From Chloroflexota bacterium (lineage in GTDB: Bacteria; Chloroflexota; Anaerolineae; Anaerolineales; Anaerolineaceae), in assembly GCA_012514645.1 (NCBI GenBank), contig JAAYZW010000108.1, positions 1 to 33,592 on the forward strand: 33,592 nt of DNA. The letters run 5' to 3'. Shown in pieces: positions 25,914-33,592 of this stretch (within the stretch, counting starts at the first letter, position 1; the number at the start of each line of letters is the position of its first letter). A program made the translations under genes and the position numbers. The notes under the pieces are model-generated. The model had not been told where the DNA came from and made no database searches. It was given only the letters and a program-made list of their open reading frames with translations.

Positions 25914-28900
25914 TTAAATCTTCGAGCTCGATTTATTTTGTTTCGTGCTCTTCAACTCATCGTCAGCTTTCTGAGCGGCGATGTTTTGCTCAGGAGGGTC
26001 CTGGCGATCCATCGCCGGGTCGCTGCTGGGCTCCTTCGTCATCGCCTCGAAGAACGGTTCAGCTTGTGGGGAAGAGCCTTTCGGTCCTGCCCAGCCCTGC
26101 GAAGATTCGGCAGTTGTCGATGGATCTGTCACCGGCACTTTTTCGGTCAGATCCAATTTGTAGCTGGAGTAGTCCAGATTAGCCATTTGAGAGTACAAAG
26201 TCCATCTTCGGTCAGAATCGATTTCAGCTTTTCGCATCAATTCTTCAGCGCGTTCCTCATCCTGGTTCAGCAGCATGCGGTAGCGGTTTTCGTTGTAGGC
26301 ATAGTCTGCCACACTGACCGTCGGTTCCTTCGAATCAAGCTGCAGCGGATTCTTGCCTTCAGCCATCAGGCGCGGGTCGTAGCGATAAAGAATCCATGCA
26401 CCAGAATTGACCGCCAGTTTCTGCTGGACAAGACCCTTCTTCATGTCAATACCGTGGCTGATGCAGTGCGAGTAGGCAATGATCAGCGAAGGTCCATCAT
26501 ATGATTCGGCTTCGTTGAAAGCTTTCAGCGTTTGGGCATCACTGGCGCCCATAGCAACACGGGCAACATAGACATTGCCGTAAGTCATCGCGATCCTACC
26601 CAGGTCTTTCTTGGGACGTTCCTTACCGTTTGCGGCAAATTTGGCAACTGCAGCCAGCGGGGTGGACTTTGAGCTCTGACCACCAGTGTTTGAATAGACT
26701 TCTGTATCCAGAACCAAGACATTCACATTATGCCCTGAAGCCAGAACGTGGTCGAGACCACCAAAGCCGATATCGTAAGCCCAGCCGTCACCACCGATGA
26801 TCCAAACACTCTTTTTAACCAGATATTCGGCAACAGCATTCAGCTGCATGAGCTCATCTTCGGTTCGGTTTGCCAAAATGTCTTTCAGTTGGTTTAAGCG
26901 TTTGCGTTGTTCGTTGATCCCGGTTTCATCGCTCTGATCGGCGTTCAGCAATGCTTCTGCCAATTCAGTGCCGATAACGTCAGCATTTTTCGCCACGAGT
27001 TCGCGTGCAATTTCGGTCGATTTGTCCACCGACAGTCGCATACCGAGACCAAATTCGGCGTTATCTTCAAACAGCGAGTTTGACCAGGCTGGTCCCTTGC
27101 CGGTTCGATTTACAGCCCAGGGGGTTGTAGGTTGGTTGCCGCCATAAATGGAGGAACAACCAGTCGCGTTGGCGACGACCATACGATCACCAAAGAGCTG
27201 CGTAGCCAGTTTAATGTATGGTGTTTCGCCGCAGCCGGCACAGGCACCCGAGAACTCGAACAGCGGTTCAAGCTGCTGCGAGTATTTGATATTGGTGGTT
27301 TTAACTTCTTCTCTCGGAAGCAAAGGTAGATCCAGGAAGAATTCCCAGTTCTCTTTTTCAGTTTCACGGATAGGTTGCTGAAGACCCATGTTGATGGCGT
27401 GGCGGGTAGGATCATTCTTGTCCTTGCCTGGACAGTTTTCAACACAAAGCGCGCAGCCGACGCAATCTTCAGGGGCTACCTGGACTGTCCAGGAATAACC
27501 TTCCTTCCATTCACGGAAGCTGGAAGGCTTGCTCTTGAAAGTTGCCGGAGCATTTTCGAGCAGCCCAGTCGGGTATGCTTTGGTGCGAATGGTTGCGTGC
27601 GGGCAGACAAACGAACAACGACCACATTGAATACACAGGTCGGGTTCCCAAATCGGAATCTCAAGTGCGACATTTCGCTTTTCCCACTGGGTTGTTCCGG
27701 AGGGATACGTGCCATCATCGGGGAAGCTGCTGACAGGGAGCTTGTCGCCATTGCGCGCAATCATTTCACCGAGCACTTCCTTCACGAACACAGGTGCGTT
27801 CCCGGGCACAGGCAGGCGTCGCGAGTGCTTGCTTGTGATCTCGTGAGGGTACTCAACTTTGTGCATATTTGCGACAGCCTGGTCAACGGCTTCGAAGTTC
27901 TTCTGAACAACTTTTTCGCCCTTGCTGCCGTAGGTGTCCTCGATGGATTTCTTGATCGCCGCGATCGCTTCATCGGTGGGCAAAACATTGCTGATCGCGA
28001 AGAAACAAGTCTGCATGATCGTGTTAATGCGGTTGCCCATGCCTGTTGCTTCGGCGACTTTATAAGCGTCAATCACGTAAAACTTGATCTTTTTGGCAAT
28101 CATATCCTGCTGCATTTCCACAGGGAGCGTCTCCCACACCTCTTCAGCGGGAACGGTCGTGTTAAGCAGGAAGATTGAGCCAGACCGGGAGTATTTGAGC
28201 AGATCAAAGCGATCGATGAAGCTCACCTGGTGACAGGCAAGAAAGCTGGCTTCATTGTCTGAAATGAAATAGGGAGCACGAATCGGTTCAGGACCAAAGC
28301 GCAGGTGAGAGACAGTTACACCGCCAGATTTTTTCGAGTCGTACTCGAAATAACCCTGAGCATAGTTGGGGGTTTCTTCACCAATGATCATGATCGAGTT
28401 TTTATTGGCGCCAACTGTGCCATCAGAGCCAAGCCCGAAGAACATTGCCTGGATAACACTGTCAGGCAGAATCTCAAAACTGGGGTCGTAATCGAGGCTC
28501 AGGTTGGTAACATCGTCCACGATACCGACGGTAAAGTGTTCTTTCGGTTCGTCTTTTGCCAGGTCATCGAAAACGCCTTTGACCATCGCGGGGGTGAAGT
28601 CTTTGGAAGAAAGCCCATAACGACCACCAGTCACCAGCGGCATGGTTGCGCAGGCAACAGAGCCAGAGTTGATGCCAACGTTCAGGGCGTTGATCACATC
28701 CTGGTAGAGCGGTTCGCCAATCGAACCAGGTTCCTTTGTGCGGTCAAGCACGGCGATCTTCTGGACAGATGCCGGGATCACATCGATAAATTGCTCAGTC
28801 GGGAAGGGGCGATAAAGGCGCACAATCACGACACCAACTTTTTCACCGCGAGCGTTCAGATAGTTGGCAACTTCAGAAGCAGTCTCAGCGCCAGAACCCA

Positions 28901-29726
28901 TAATAACAATCACACGATCAGCGTCAGGAGCGCCATAATACTCAACCAGACGATATTGGCGACCGGTCAGATCGGCGAAGCGGTCCATTTCTTCCTGAAC
29001 AATGCGAACGGCTTCGGGGTAATAGCGGTTTACGGTTTCACGACCCTGAAAGTAGGTGTCAGGGTTCTGAGCAGTGCCGCGGATAAAGGGGTTATCTGGT
29101 GACAATGCTCGTGCGCGGTGTTCACGGACCATCTCCTCACTGATCATTGCGCGGATGTCATCATCTGTTAGGCGCTCGATCTTATTCAGCTCGTGCGAAG
29201 TGCGGAAGCCGTCAAAGAAGTGCACAAAGGGGATCCGGGCACGTAAAGAAGCAGCGGTCGCGATCAAGGCAGTGTCCTGGGCTTCCTGGGGAGAATTACT
29301 CGCCAACAAACCCCAGCCGGTCTGGCGAACCGCCATAACGTCAGAGTGATCGCCAAAAATCGACAATGCCTGGGCAGCCAACGAACGGGCTGAAACATGG
29401 AAAACTGCCGAGCTTAGTTCTCCGGCAATTTTGTACATGTTCGGAATCATGAGCAGCAAACCCTGCGAGGCAGTGAAGGTGGTTGAAAGCGATCCAGCCT
29501 GCAGCGCGCCATGAACTGCGCCTGCCGCGCCGCCTTCGGACTGCATTTCGACTACAGAAGGGACAGTCCCCCAAATGTTTTGTACGCCTTCTGCTGCCCA
29601 TTGGTCAGCATATTCACCCATACCCGATGACGGCGTGATGGGGTAGATGGCGATTACTTCATTTAACCTGTATGCCACATGAGCGGTTGCTTCATTCGCA
29701 TCGGTCATTACCATTGCACGTTTCAT
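25914..29726 (-). CDS. nifJ: Pyruvate:ferredoxin (flavodoxin) oxidoreductase
   Basis: This enzyme oxidatively decarboxylates pyruvate to acetyl-CoA with reduction of ferredoxin, central to anaerobic carbon metabolism. All domains are on one chain of 1270 residues. The N-terminal domain I has AIYPITPSSGMGE. A transketolase C-terminal-like domain and the gamma domain follow. Two ferredoxin-type [4Fe-4S] motifs are CIQCGRCSFVCPH and CVGCALCVENCPG. The TPP domain has CAGCGETPY and ATGCSSIYGG (proximal cluster), GDGWAYDIGFGG, TEVYSNTGGQSSKSTP and the late Cys in YSHCISHG. The last 70 or so residues are a polar, disordered tail not usual for the family. GGAGAAG lies 5 nt before the ATG. A 19-bp palindrome lies 57-75 nt upstream and a strong terminator follows. 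Confidence 0.97.
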   Translation of the reverse strand: MKRAMVMTDANEATAHVAYRLNEVIAIYPITPSSGMGEYADQWAAEGVQNIWGTVPSVVEMQSEGGAAGAVHGALQAGSLSTTFTASQGLLLMIPNMYKIAGELSSAVFHVSARSLAAQALSIFGDHSDVMAVRQTGWGLLASNSPQEAQDTALIATAASLRARIPFVHFFDGFRTSHELNKIERLTDDDIRAMISEEMVREHRARALSPDNPFIRGTAQNPDTYFQGRETVNRYYPEAVRIVQEEMDRFADLTGRQYRLVEYYGAPDADRVIVIMGSGAETASEVANYLNARGEKVGVVIVRLYRPFPTEQFIDVIPASVQKIAVLDRTKEPGSIGEPLYQDVINALNVGINSGSVACATMPLVTGGRYGLSSKDFTPAMVKGVFDDLAKDEPKEHFTVGIVDDVTNLSLDYDPSFEILPDSVIQAMFFGLGSDGTVGANKNSIMIIGEETPNYAQGYFEYDSKKSGGVTVSHLRFGPEPIRAPYFISDNEASFLACHQVSFIDRFDLLKYSRSGSIFLLNTTVPAEEVWETLPVEMQQDMIAKKIKFYVIDAYKVAEATGMGNRINTIMQTCFFAISNVLPTDEAIAAIKKSIEDTYGSKGEKVVQKNFEAVDQAVANMHKVEYPHEITSKHSRRLPVPGNAPVFVKEVLGEMIARNGDKLPVSSFPDDGTYPSGTTQWEKRNVALEIPIWEPDLCIQCGRCSFVCPHATIRTKAYPTGLLENAPATFKSKPSSFREWKEGYSWTVQVAPEDCVGCALCVENCPGKDKNDPTRHAINMGLQQPIRETEKENWEFFLDLPLLPREEVKTTNIKYSQQLEPLFEFSGACAGCGETPYIKLATQLFGDRMVVANATGCSSIYGGNQPTTPWAVNRTGKGPAWSNSLFEDNAEFGLGMRLSVDKSTEIARELVAKNADVIGTELAEALLNADQSDETGINEQRKRLNQLKDILANRTEDELMQLNAVAEYLVKKSVWIIGGDGWAYDIGFGGLDHVLASGHNVNVLVLDTEVYSNTGGQSSKSTPLAAVAKFAANGKERPKKDLGRIAMTYGNVYVARVAMGASDAQTLKAFNEAESYDGPSLIIAYSHCISHGIDMKKGLVQQKLAVNSGAWILYRYDPRLMAEGKNPLQLDSKEPTVSVADYAYNENRYRMLLNQDEERAEELMRKAEIDSDRRWTLYSQMANLDYSSYKLDLTEKVPVTDPSTTAESSQGWAGPKGSSPQAEPFFEAMTKEPSSDPAMDRQDPPEQNIAAQKADDELKSTKQNKSSSKI

Positions 29727-29782
29727 TTATCTTCTCCAGTTTTATGTAATAGAACTAATTCATTTTTACACAGCAAAATTGA

Positions 29783-29801
29783 GTTTCCACATTGTGGAAA
29801 C
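29783..29801. promoter_or_regulatory. Perfect 19-bp palindrome (putative operator) upstream of nifJ
   Basis: GTTTCCACA-T-TGTGGAAAC is a perfect dyad with a single central base. It is 57-75 nt upstream of the nifJ start and 250 nt upstream of the glycosyltransferase gene. On the minus strand TTGCTG and TGTAAAAAT follow it, so it probably overlaps or abuts the nifJ promoter. No regulator gene is adjacent. Confidence 0.65.
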
Positions 29802-30024
29802 CTCACATAGTATTGTAACCGATAACCCAAATCCTGACAGGTGAAATTGCCAGATTGTTATTTTTTTCACGATTATTTGAGGTATTTATCTCCTTCACCC
29901 TTATTACAGAATTTGGAAACTCCCACCTTTTACCCACCTGCTGCCCGGCAGAAGGCACCATAAGATATGTTCGGTCTGGCAAACTGAATAATCGACTAAA
30001 ATATGCAAACAATTTATATCGGGT
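29802..30024. other. AT-rich intergenic stretch between nifJ and the glycosyltransferase gene
   Basis: The whole gap 29727-30051 is 325 nt. Besides the palindrome and the two promoter ends I see no credible ORF, RNA gene or terminator. It contains a T-run (29859-29867) and TAAAAT at 29997-30002. It marks the change from the housekeeping region to the AT-richer pair of genes downstream. Confidence 0.5.
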
Positions 30025-30030
30025 TAAAAT
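30025..30030 (+). promoter_or_regulatory. -10 element TAAAAT(C) for the glycosyltransferase gene
   Basis: TTAAAATC is followed by a short leader with GAAGGAAAG and the ATG at 30052. It is one of the repeated TAAAATC elements in this window. Confidence 0.5.
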
Positions 30031-30051
30031 CTATCCGAAGGAAAGTAATTA

Positions 30052-30852
30052 ATGAAGAGTATTACGATCAGTGTTGTTACCTGCACTTTCAATAGCGAGA
30101 TGTTTCTGGAAAAAGCTTTGAAAAGTATTGAGAGCCAAAGTTATTTAAACATCGAACACGTCATCAATGATAGCTATTCAACCGATTCGACTTTGAAGAT
30201 CATCAATGAATATATTGAACGTAACAAAAATCGCTATGTTATTAAATTTTTCCAATCTGAACCAAAAGGAGTTGGAAACGCACTGAATGTCGCAACCGAA
30301 GTGGCAACGGGTGATGTTATCCACTATTTGCATTCTGATGACTATTATCTCGACCGCGATTCTCTCAGCAAGGTTGTAGATTATTTTCATAAAAACCCGG
30401 ATGTTACTTGGCTTACCGGCAATTTTTTAGTAGAATTTTCAGCCAGAAAGTTTGTGATTCCTCAAACATATCTGCTTCGGGACAATCCAGAAACAGCCCT
30501 TTCTGCTATGAATATAATTTCCCACGAAAACACTTTTATGAAACGTGAATTTGTCAGCCAATATGGAGGCTTTAACGAGGGCAAGAACGAAGTTGTGGAG
30601 TATAGCTTGTGGCTGCGCCTTATCAGAGACCATAAACCACTTGTCGTTGATGATGAATTCACAGTATTTATTATCCACAAGGGCAGCACTTCGACAGGTA
30701 GCTTTCTCAAATTTTCTAAAGCGATTTTAAGGGCTTTCCACACACAAAGCAAAGAAAAGGTCTTTCCCTTGATTGGCTACTACCCTGATAACCAAACATA
30801 TATTGACGCAAAAGCCTTCCTGGACGAGGTTACCAGATTCATCGAATCGTAA
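30052..30852 (+). CDS. Family 2 glycosyltransferase (GT-A fold)
   Basis: A 266-residue soluble enzyme that probably transfers a sugar from a nucleotide-sugar donor during envelope or exopolysaccharide synthesis. The N-terminal strand ISVVTCTFNSEMFLEKALKS is the GT2 hallmark. EHVINDSYSTDST matches the 'vvDggStDgT' loop, with Asn-Asp in place of Asp-Gly. HSDDYY (D96, D97) is the metal/nucleotide-binding acidic motif. HENTFMKREFVSQYGGFNE and EYSLWLRLI match the acceptor-side region seen in WcaA-like enzymes. No membrane helix is present. GAAGGAAAG precedes the ATG. It stands alone, not in a polysaccharide cluster, and its DNA is visibly AT-richer than that of the housekeeping genes, suggesting acquisition by transfer. 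Confidence 0.9.
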   Translation: MKSITISVVTCTFNSEMFLEKALKSIESQSYLNIEHVINDSYSTDSTLKIINEYIERNKNRYVIKFFQSEPKGVGNALNVATEVATGDVIHYLHSDDYYLDRDSLSKVVDYFHKNPDVTWLTGNFLVEFSARKFVIPQTYLLRDNPETALSAMNIISHENTFMKREFVSQYGGFNEGKNEVVEYSLWLRLIRDHKPLVVDDEFTVFIIHKGSTSTGSFLKFSKAILRAFHTQSKEKVFPLIGYYPDNQTYIDAKAFLDEVTRFIES

Positions 30853-31063
30853 CCGTTTTTGAGCTAAAAAGCACAATTCAACATCTTTTTTTGTAAACCC
30901 AAAGTTGATGCTGCTGTTAAGCTTCTCAGACGCTTGTTGTTTTCGCACATTCAAACTGGGTAGCGATTATCACAGTTGCGTTATTAAACAACGGCTAATT
31001 TGTCGCTCTTTTCATTCTGTCGGGATTTACTTTCTTTTCATTAATAGCAATGACAGTCTACGG

Positions 31064-31069
31064 TAAAAT
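31064..31069 (+). promoter_or_regulatory. -10 element TAAAAT(CAA) for the putative endonuclease gene
   Basis: GGTAAAATCAA sits inside the first codons of the longest ORF (ATG at 31050). It is followed by GGAG and an in-frame ATG at 31086, arguing that the gene starts at 31086. Confidence 0.55.
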
Positions 31070-31085
31070 CAATCTGGAGTATGTC

Positions 31086-32036
31086 ATGCAGCTAAATAAT
31101 CACCTTGTGAACTATAAAAATTCTCAATACGTTCGGGTGCAAAATTTGATGCAAAACAGTTCCGTCTTCAATGGCGATATGGGGGGAGGCGTGTTCAAAA
31201 AGTATAGCTACCCCTCCATTCTACAAGACGAGAATAACAACCTCTTTGCACCAGCCAGAAAAACAATTCTGGATTACTTCAAACAGAACAAAATATCCTG
31301 GTGGAATGGTCAATTAACCAACCACCCTCTTTCCTCACAAGTTGCCTGTCTGAACCATTTGTTTCCACTTAGGGAAGACAAACAGGCTGTCTTATCCATT
31401 ATTAAGAATATTTATCCTGATATTATCGATGTCAAGCCATTGACAACTGACAAGTTCCTGCCAGCATTTATTCAATTCGAAGCGATCAGTGATGATAACC
31501 ATCTGAATGAAGTTAATTCAATAAGAGGGAGTCAATGTACTTCGATCGATGCCTTGATTTATGGTGAGGGTAGAGATGGCAGGAAAATTCTTTTTCCTAT
31601 TGAATGGAAATATGTTGAAGCCTACGGCAATGAAGACAAAGCAAGCGGCAATCCCGGGATAGCCCGAATAAAACGATATACTGATTTGATCAATCAGTCA
31701 GCACAATTGAAAGCAAATGATCACACTATTTGCTATTTCGAACCATTCTATCAGTTGATGCGACAAACTCTCTGGGCAGAACAATTGATTTCGCACCGAA
31801 AGACTGAAACAATCAAAGCTGACGATTACATTCATATTCATGTGATACCTAGTGAAAATGGTAATTTGTTACATAAAATCTATCCTTACAGCGGCAAAGG
31901 AATGGAAGCAACATGGCGTGAATGCCTGAATGATCAATCCAGGTATGTGATTGTTACACCTGAAGAATTGTTGAGCCCTGTAGATTGGGATCGGTATAGT
32001 ATTCTCTTTGAATATCTCAATACCAGGTATTGGTGA
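31086..32036 (+). CDS. Putative restriction endonuclease of the PGN_0703 type (PD-(D/E)xK-like)
   Basis: A 316-residue protein resembling the PGN_0703 family of predicted restriction endonucleases. Recognisable stretches are LTNHPLSSQVACLNHLFPL (about 77-95), then CTSIDALIYGEGRDGRK and FPIEWKYVEAY, which form a PD-(D/E)xK-like site with D155 and E173-x-K175 in the numbering from 31086, and CYFEPFYQLMRQTLWAEQL (about 216-234). The start at 31086 is chosen because GGAG precedes it by 7 nt and a TAAAATC promoter element lies at 31064, downstream of the alternative ATG at 31050. No cognate methyltransferase is adjacent. Like the glycosyltransferase before it, it is AT-rich. The family call is from motif memory; cleavage activity is not demonstrated by sequence. 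Confidence 0.8.
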   Translation: MQLNNHLVNYKNSQYVRVQNLMQNSSVFNGDMGGGVFKKYSYPSILQDENNNLFAPARKTILDYFKQNKISWWNGQLTNHPLSSQVACLNHLFPLREDKQAVLSIIKNIYPDIIDVKPLTTDKFLPAFIQFEAISDDNHLNEVNSIRGSQCTSIDALIYGEGRDGRKILFPIEWKYVEAYGNEDKASGNPGIARIKRYTDLINQSAQLKANDHTICYFEPFYQLMRQTLWAEQLISHRKTETIKADDYIHIHVIPSENGNLLHKIYPYSGKGMEATWRECLNDQSRYVIVTPEELLSPVDWDRYSILFEYLNTRYW

Positions 32037-32243
32037 ATTAAATTAGCGTGACTTAAACCTTTTTTCATTCCTGAAATGTGAAATTAAACTGAGAACCTTT
32101 TTTTGTTCAATATCAAAAAATTAAACTCACCCCATCGCAAGTCCAAAATTGTTGAATAAATCCGGGAAATAGCTTTAAAAAAACTCTCGGATAATATTGG
32201 AAGTTCTGTACTTTGAAGCTCCAGGAGTCTCATCGGTATAAGG

Positions 32244-32249
32244 TAAAAT
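32244..32249 (+). promoter_or_regulatory. -10 element TAAAAT(CAA) before the RNA methyltransferase gene
   Basis: GGTAAAATCAA ends 7 nt before the GTG at 32257, giving a potentially leaderless start. The 220-nt gap before it (32037-32256) is AT-rich and shows no ORF or clear terminator. Confidence 0.5.
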
Positions 32250-32256
32250 CAACCTG

Positions 32257-33534
32257 GTGATCAGAATGGAAAACGAAATACAAACCGTCAGGTTCGAAAA
32301 GCTGGTATTCGGCGGAGATTGTCTCGGCAGACTTCCAGATGGGCGCGCAGTGTTTGTGCCTTTTGTGCTTCCCGGAGAAAGCGCTGAAATAGAAATCACA
32401 GAATCCAAAGAGCGTTTTGCCCGCGGACGGCTTGCGCGGCTACTTGACGAATCCCCTGACCGCGTCCAAGCGCCCTGCCCTTATTTCGGGGGCTGCGGTG
32501 GATGCCATTATCAGCATCTCGACTACGCGCAGCAGCTGGAACTAAAAAAAGACCTGGTCTTCGATCAACTACGGCGCATCGGCAAATTTACCAACTCGCC
32601 ACAAATCGAAATTACAGGTTCTCCAATTCCCTTCGGTTACCGCAACCAGGCGCAATTCCACCCGATCGATGTCGTAGGCACGCTAAAACTTGGCTTCAAA
32701 AAAGCTGCGTCAAATGAAGTTTTGCCAATTTCGCAATGTTTGCTCATCCCGGAAGAATTGAACGAGCTCCTCCCTCTGCTGGAACTGGAATCTGGCTCCG
32801 AGATCAACCGATTGGCTATGCGCATTGATAGTGACGGCGAGCTAATGCTCATCTTTGAAGGCAATAGCGAAGAACCACCAGAAATGAACATCGAACTACC
32901 GGTCTCCTCCGCCTACCTCAGCCCTGATGGTCGTAGTCTCAACATGAGCGGCAACGATGCCCTGGTCTACACGCTTCTGGGCAACGAATTCCTGGTCTCG
33001 CCCGAATCATTCTTCCAGGTCAACCTGTCGGTGGCTGAAGAGATGATCAGGGGCGTTCTTTCACTGATCGAAGGGCAGAAAAACCTTGAGATTCTCGAGC
33101 TCTATAGCGGCGTCGGGCTCTTCACCCGTTTTCTCGCCCCCCATGCCAACCAGCTGACAGCCATCGAGAGTTCCCACTCTGCCTGTTTCGATTTTGTGGG
33201 CAACCTGGATGAGTTTGACAACATCAGTCTCTATGAAGGCACGGTAGAAGAGATTTTGCCTGGCATTATCGACCAGATCAAGCCGATCGACCTGGCAGTG
33301 CTCGACCCGCCCCGCGCCGGCTTGAATGCCAGAGCCCGCCAGGCGCTGACCGACCTCGCTCCCAGCCAGATTGTCTACATCTCGTGCGACCCCAGCACCC
33401 TCGCCCGCGATCTCAAACACCTGGCACAAGCCGGTTACGAGTTGCACACCCTGCATGCTTTCGACATGTTCCCCCAAACCGCCCATGTCGAGACTATGAC
33501 AGTACTACGAAGAACTCAACGAGTAACTTCGTAG
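32257..33534 (+). CDS. RNA m5U methyltransferase of the RlmD/RumA family (TRAM domain, [4Fe-4S])
   Basis: This SAM-dependent enzyme makes 5-methyluridine in 23S rRNA or tRNA; the exact target cannot be read from sequence. The 425-residue product has an N-terminal TRAM domain (about 6-62, with FGGDCLGRLPDGRAVFVP), then the cluster ligands CPYFGGCGGC (C74, C80, C83) with the fourth Cys about 161. The C-terminal Rossmann domain has LELYSGVGLFTRFLAP, the DPPRAGLN motif and the catalytic Cys in YISCDPSTLARDL. HVETMTVLRR is the usual family end. GTG at 32257 fits a leaderless start; an in-frame ATG at 32266 with GGTGA upstream is an equally possible start three codons later. The last 58 bases of the window hold no recognisable feature. 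Confidence 0.93.
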   Translation: MIRMENEIQTVRFEKLVFGGDCLGRLPDGRAVFVPFVLPGESAEIEITESKERFARGRLARLLDESPDRVQAPCPYFGGCGGCHYQHLDYAQQLELKKDLVFDQLRRIGKFTNSPQIEITGSPIPFGYRNQAQFHPIDVVGTLKLGFKKAASNEVLPISQCLLIPEELNELLPLLELESGSEINRLAMRIDSDGELMLIFEGNSEEPPEMNIELPVSSAYLSPDGRSLNMSGNDALVYTLLGNEFLVSPESFFQVNLSVAEEMIRGVLSLIEGQKNLEILELYSGVGLFTRFLAPHANQLTAIESSHSACFDFVGNLDEFDNISLYEGTVEEILPGIIDQIKPIDLAVLDPPRAGLNARARQALTDLAPSQIVYISCDPSTLARDLKHLAQAGYELHTLHAFDMFPQTAHVETMTVLRRTQRVTS

Positions 33535-33592
33535 AAATCCTTCGTTTTAAGCACTTTATTCATAAGATTTATTTCGTCCCTGAAGGGGAAAA

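Noticed and set aside
25617-26504. 295-residue plus-strand ORF
   Set aside because: It runs antisense through the dnaG start, the nifJ terminator and the nifJ 3' end; no ribosome site and no family features.
27375-29102. Two long plus-strand ORFs of about 265 residues each
   Set aside because: Both are antisense to the well-conserved nifJ reading frame.
29803-30012. Small minus-strand ORF upstream of nifJ
   Set aside because: It lies in an AT-rich intergenic region, has no Shine-Dalgarno site and no similarity that I recognise.

Overview
The window reads as chromosomal DNA of an anaerobic bacterium, most likely a Chloroflexota member of the Anaerolineae. The pointers are a large single-chain pyruvate:ferredoxin oxidoreductase, surface proteins with long TPTPT-type linkers, a bifunctional phosphoglucose/phosphomannose isomerase, an NBR1-type Ig-domain lipoprotein, and a DnaG zinc ribbon with a CFGQC finger. 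The lineage is inferred from gene content and style; I could not run a phylogeny. No tRNA, rRNA, CRISPR array, prophage or intact insertion sequence was seen.

Layout. (1) 1-9966: the tail of a large unrecognised protein (possibly DNA-methylase-like), then a class A penicillin-binding protein on the minus strand. Divergent from it is a plus-strand run: a six-hairpin-glycosidase-like protein, a lipoprotein with an NBR1-like Ig domain, and the sugar-phosphate isomerase. These meet a convergent family 5 uracil-DNA glycosylase. (2) 10120-16206, minus strand: MGMT, Era and YhhN in a tight operon, then a two-domain S1 protein with a near-consensus promoter and a strong terminator, then pyrG and eno. 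(3) 16522-19941, plus strand: a phosphoribosyltransferase, a HicB-like/DinB-like fusion, and an EF-G2-type GTPase with its own promoter and terminator. (4) 20061-25643, minus strand: a lipoprotein, a GNAT acetyltransferase, the primary sigma factor and DnaG primase; dnaG and the sigma gene overlap as in a macromolecular-synthesis operon. (5) 25914-29726, minus strand: nifJ (PFOR), bounded by a strong terminator and by a perfect 19-bp upstream palindrome. (6) 30052-32036, plus strand: an AT-rich pair, a GT2 glycosyltransferase and a PGN_0703-type putative restriction endonuclease, which looks like accessory DNA. (7) 32257-33534: a TRAM/[4Fe-4S] RNA m5U methyltransferase.

How the genes fit together. 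Most of the window is housekeeping: replication and transcription initiation (DnaG, sigma), translation (S1 protein, Era, EF-G2, RNA methylation), nucleotide and central carbon metabolism (CTP synthase, enolase, PFOR, PGI/PMI, PRTase), DNA repair (MGMT, UDGb) and cell envelope (PBP, lipoproteins).

The most informative non-coding pattern is a recurrent start-proximal -10 element, TAAAATC, sometimes 6-7 nt from the start codon. It corrects several start codons and suggests some leaderless mRNAs. Other non-coding signals are the palindrome before nifJ, helical-turn repeats before the MGMT gene, a 12-bp-stem hairpin before the PRTase, a MITE-like element between the sigma and GNAT genes, and mutually exclusive hairpins near 21.26-21.30 kb. 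I did not find a clear new multi-gene system; the best leads are the HicB-DinB fusion, the nifJ operator, the AT-rich nuclease island and the shared promoter signature.
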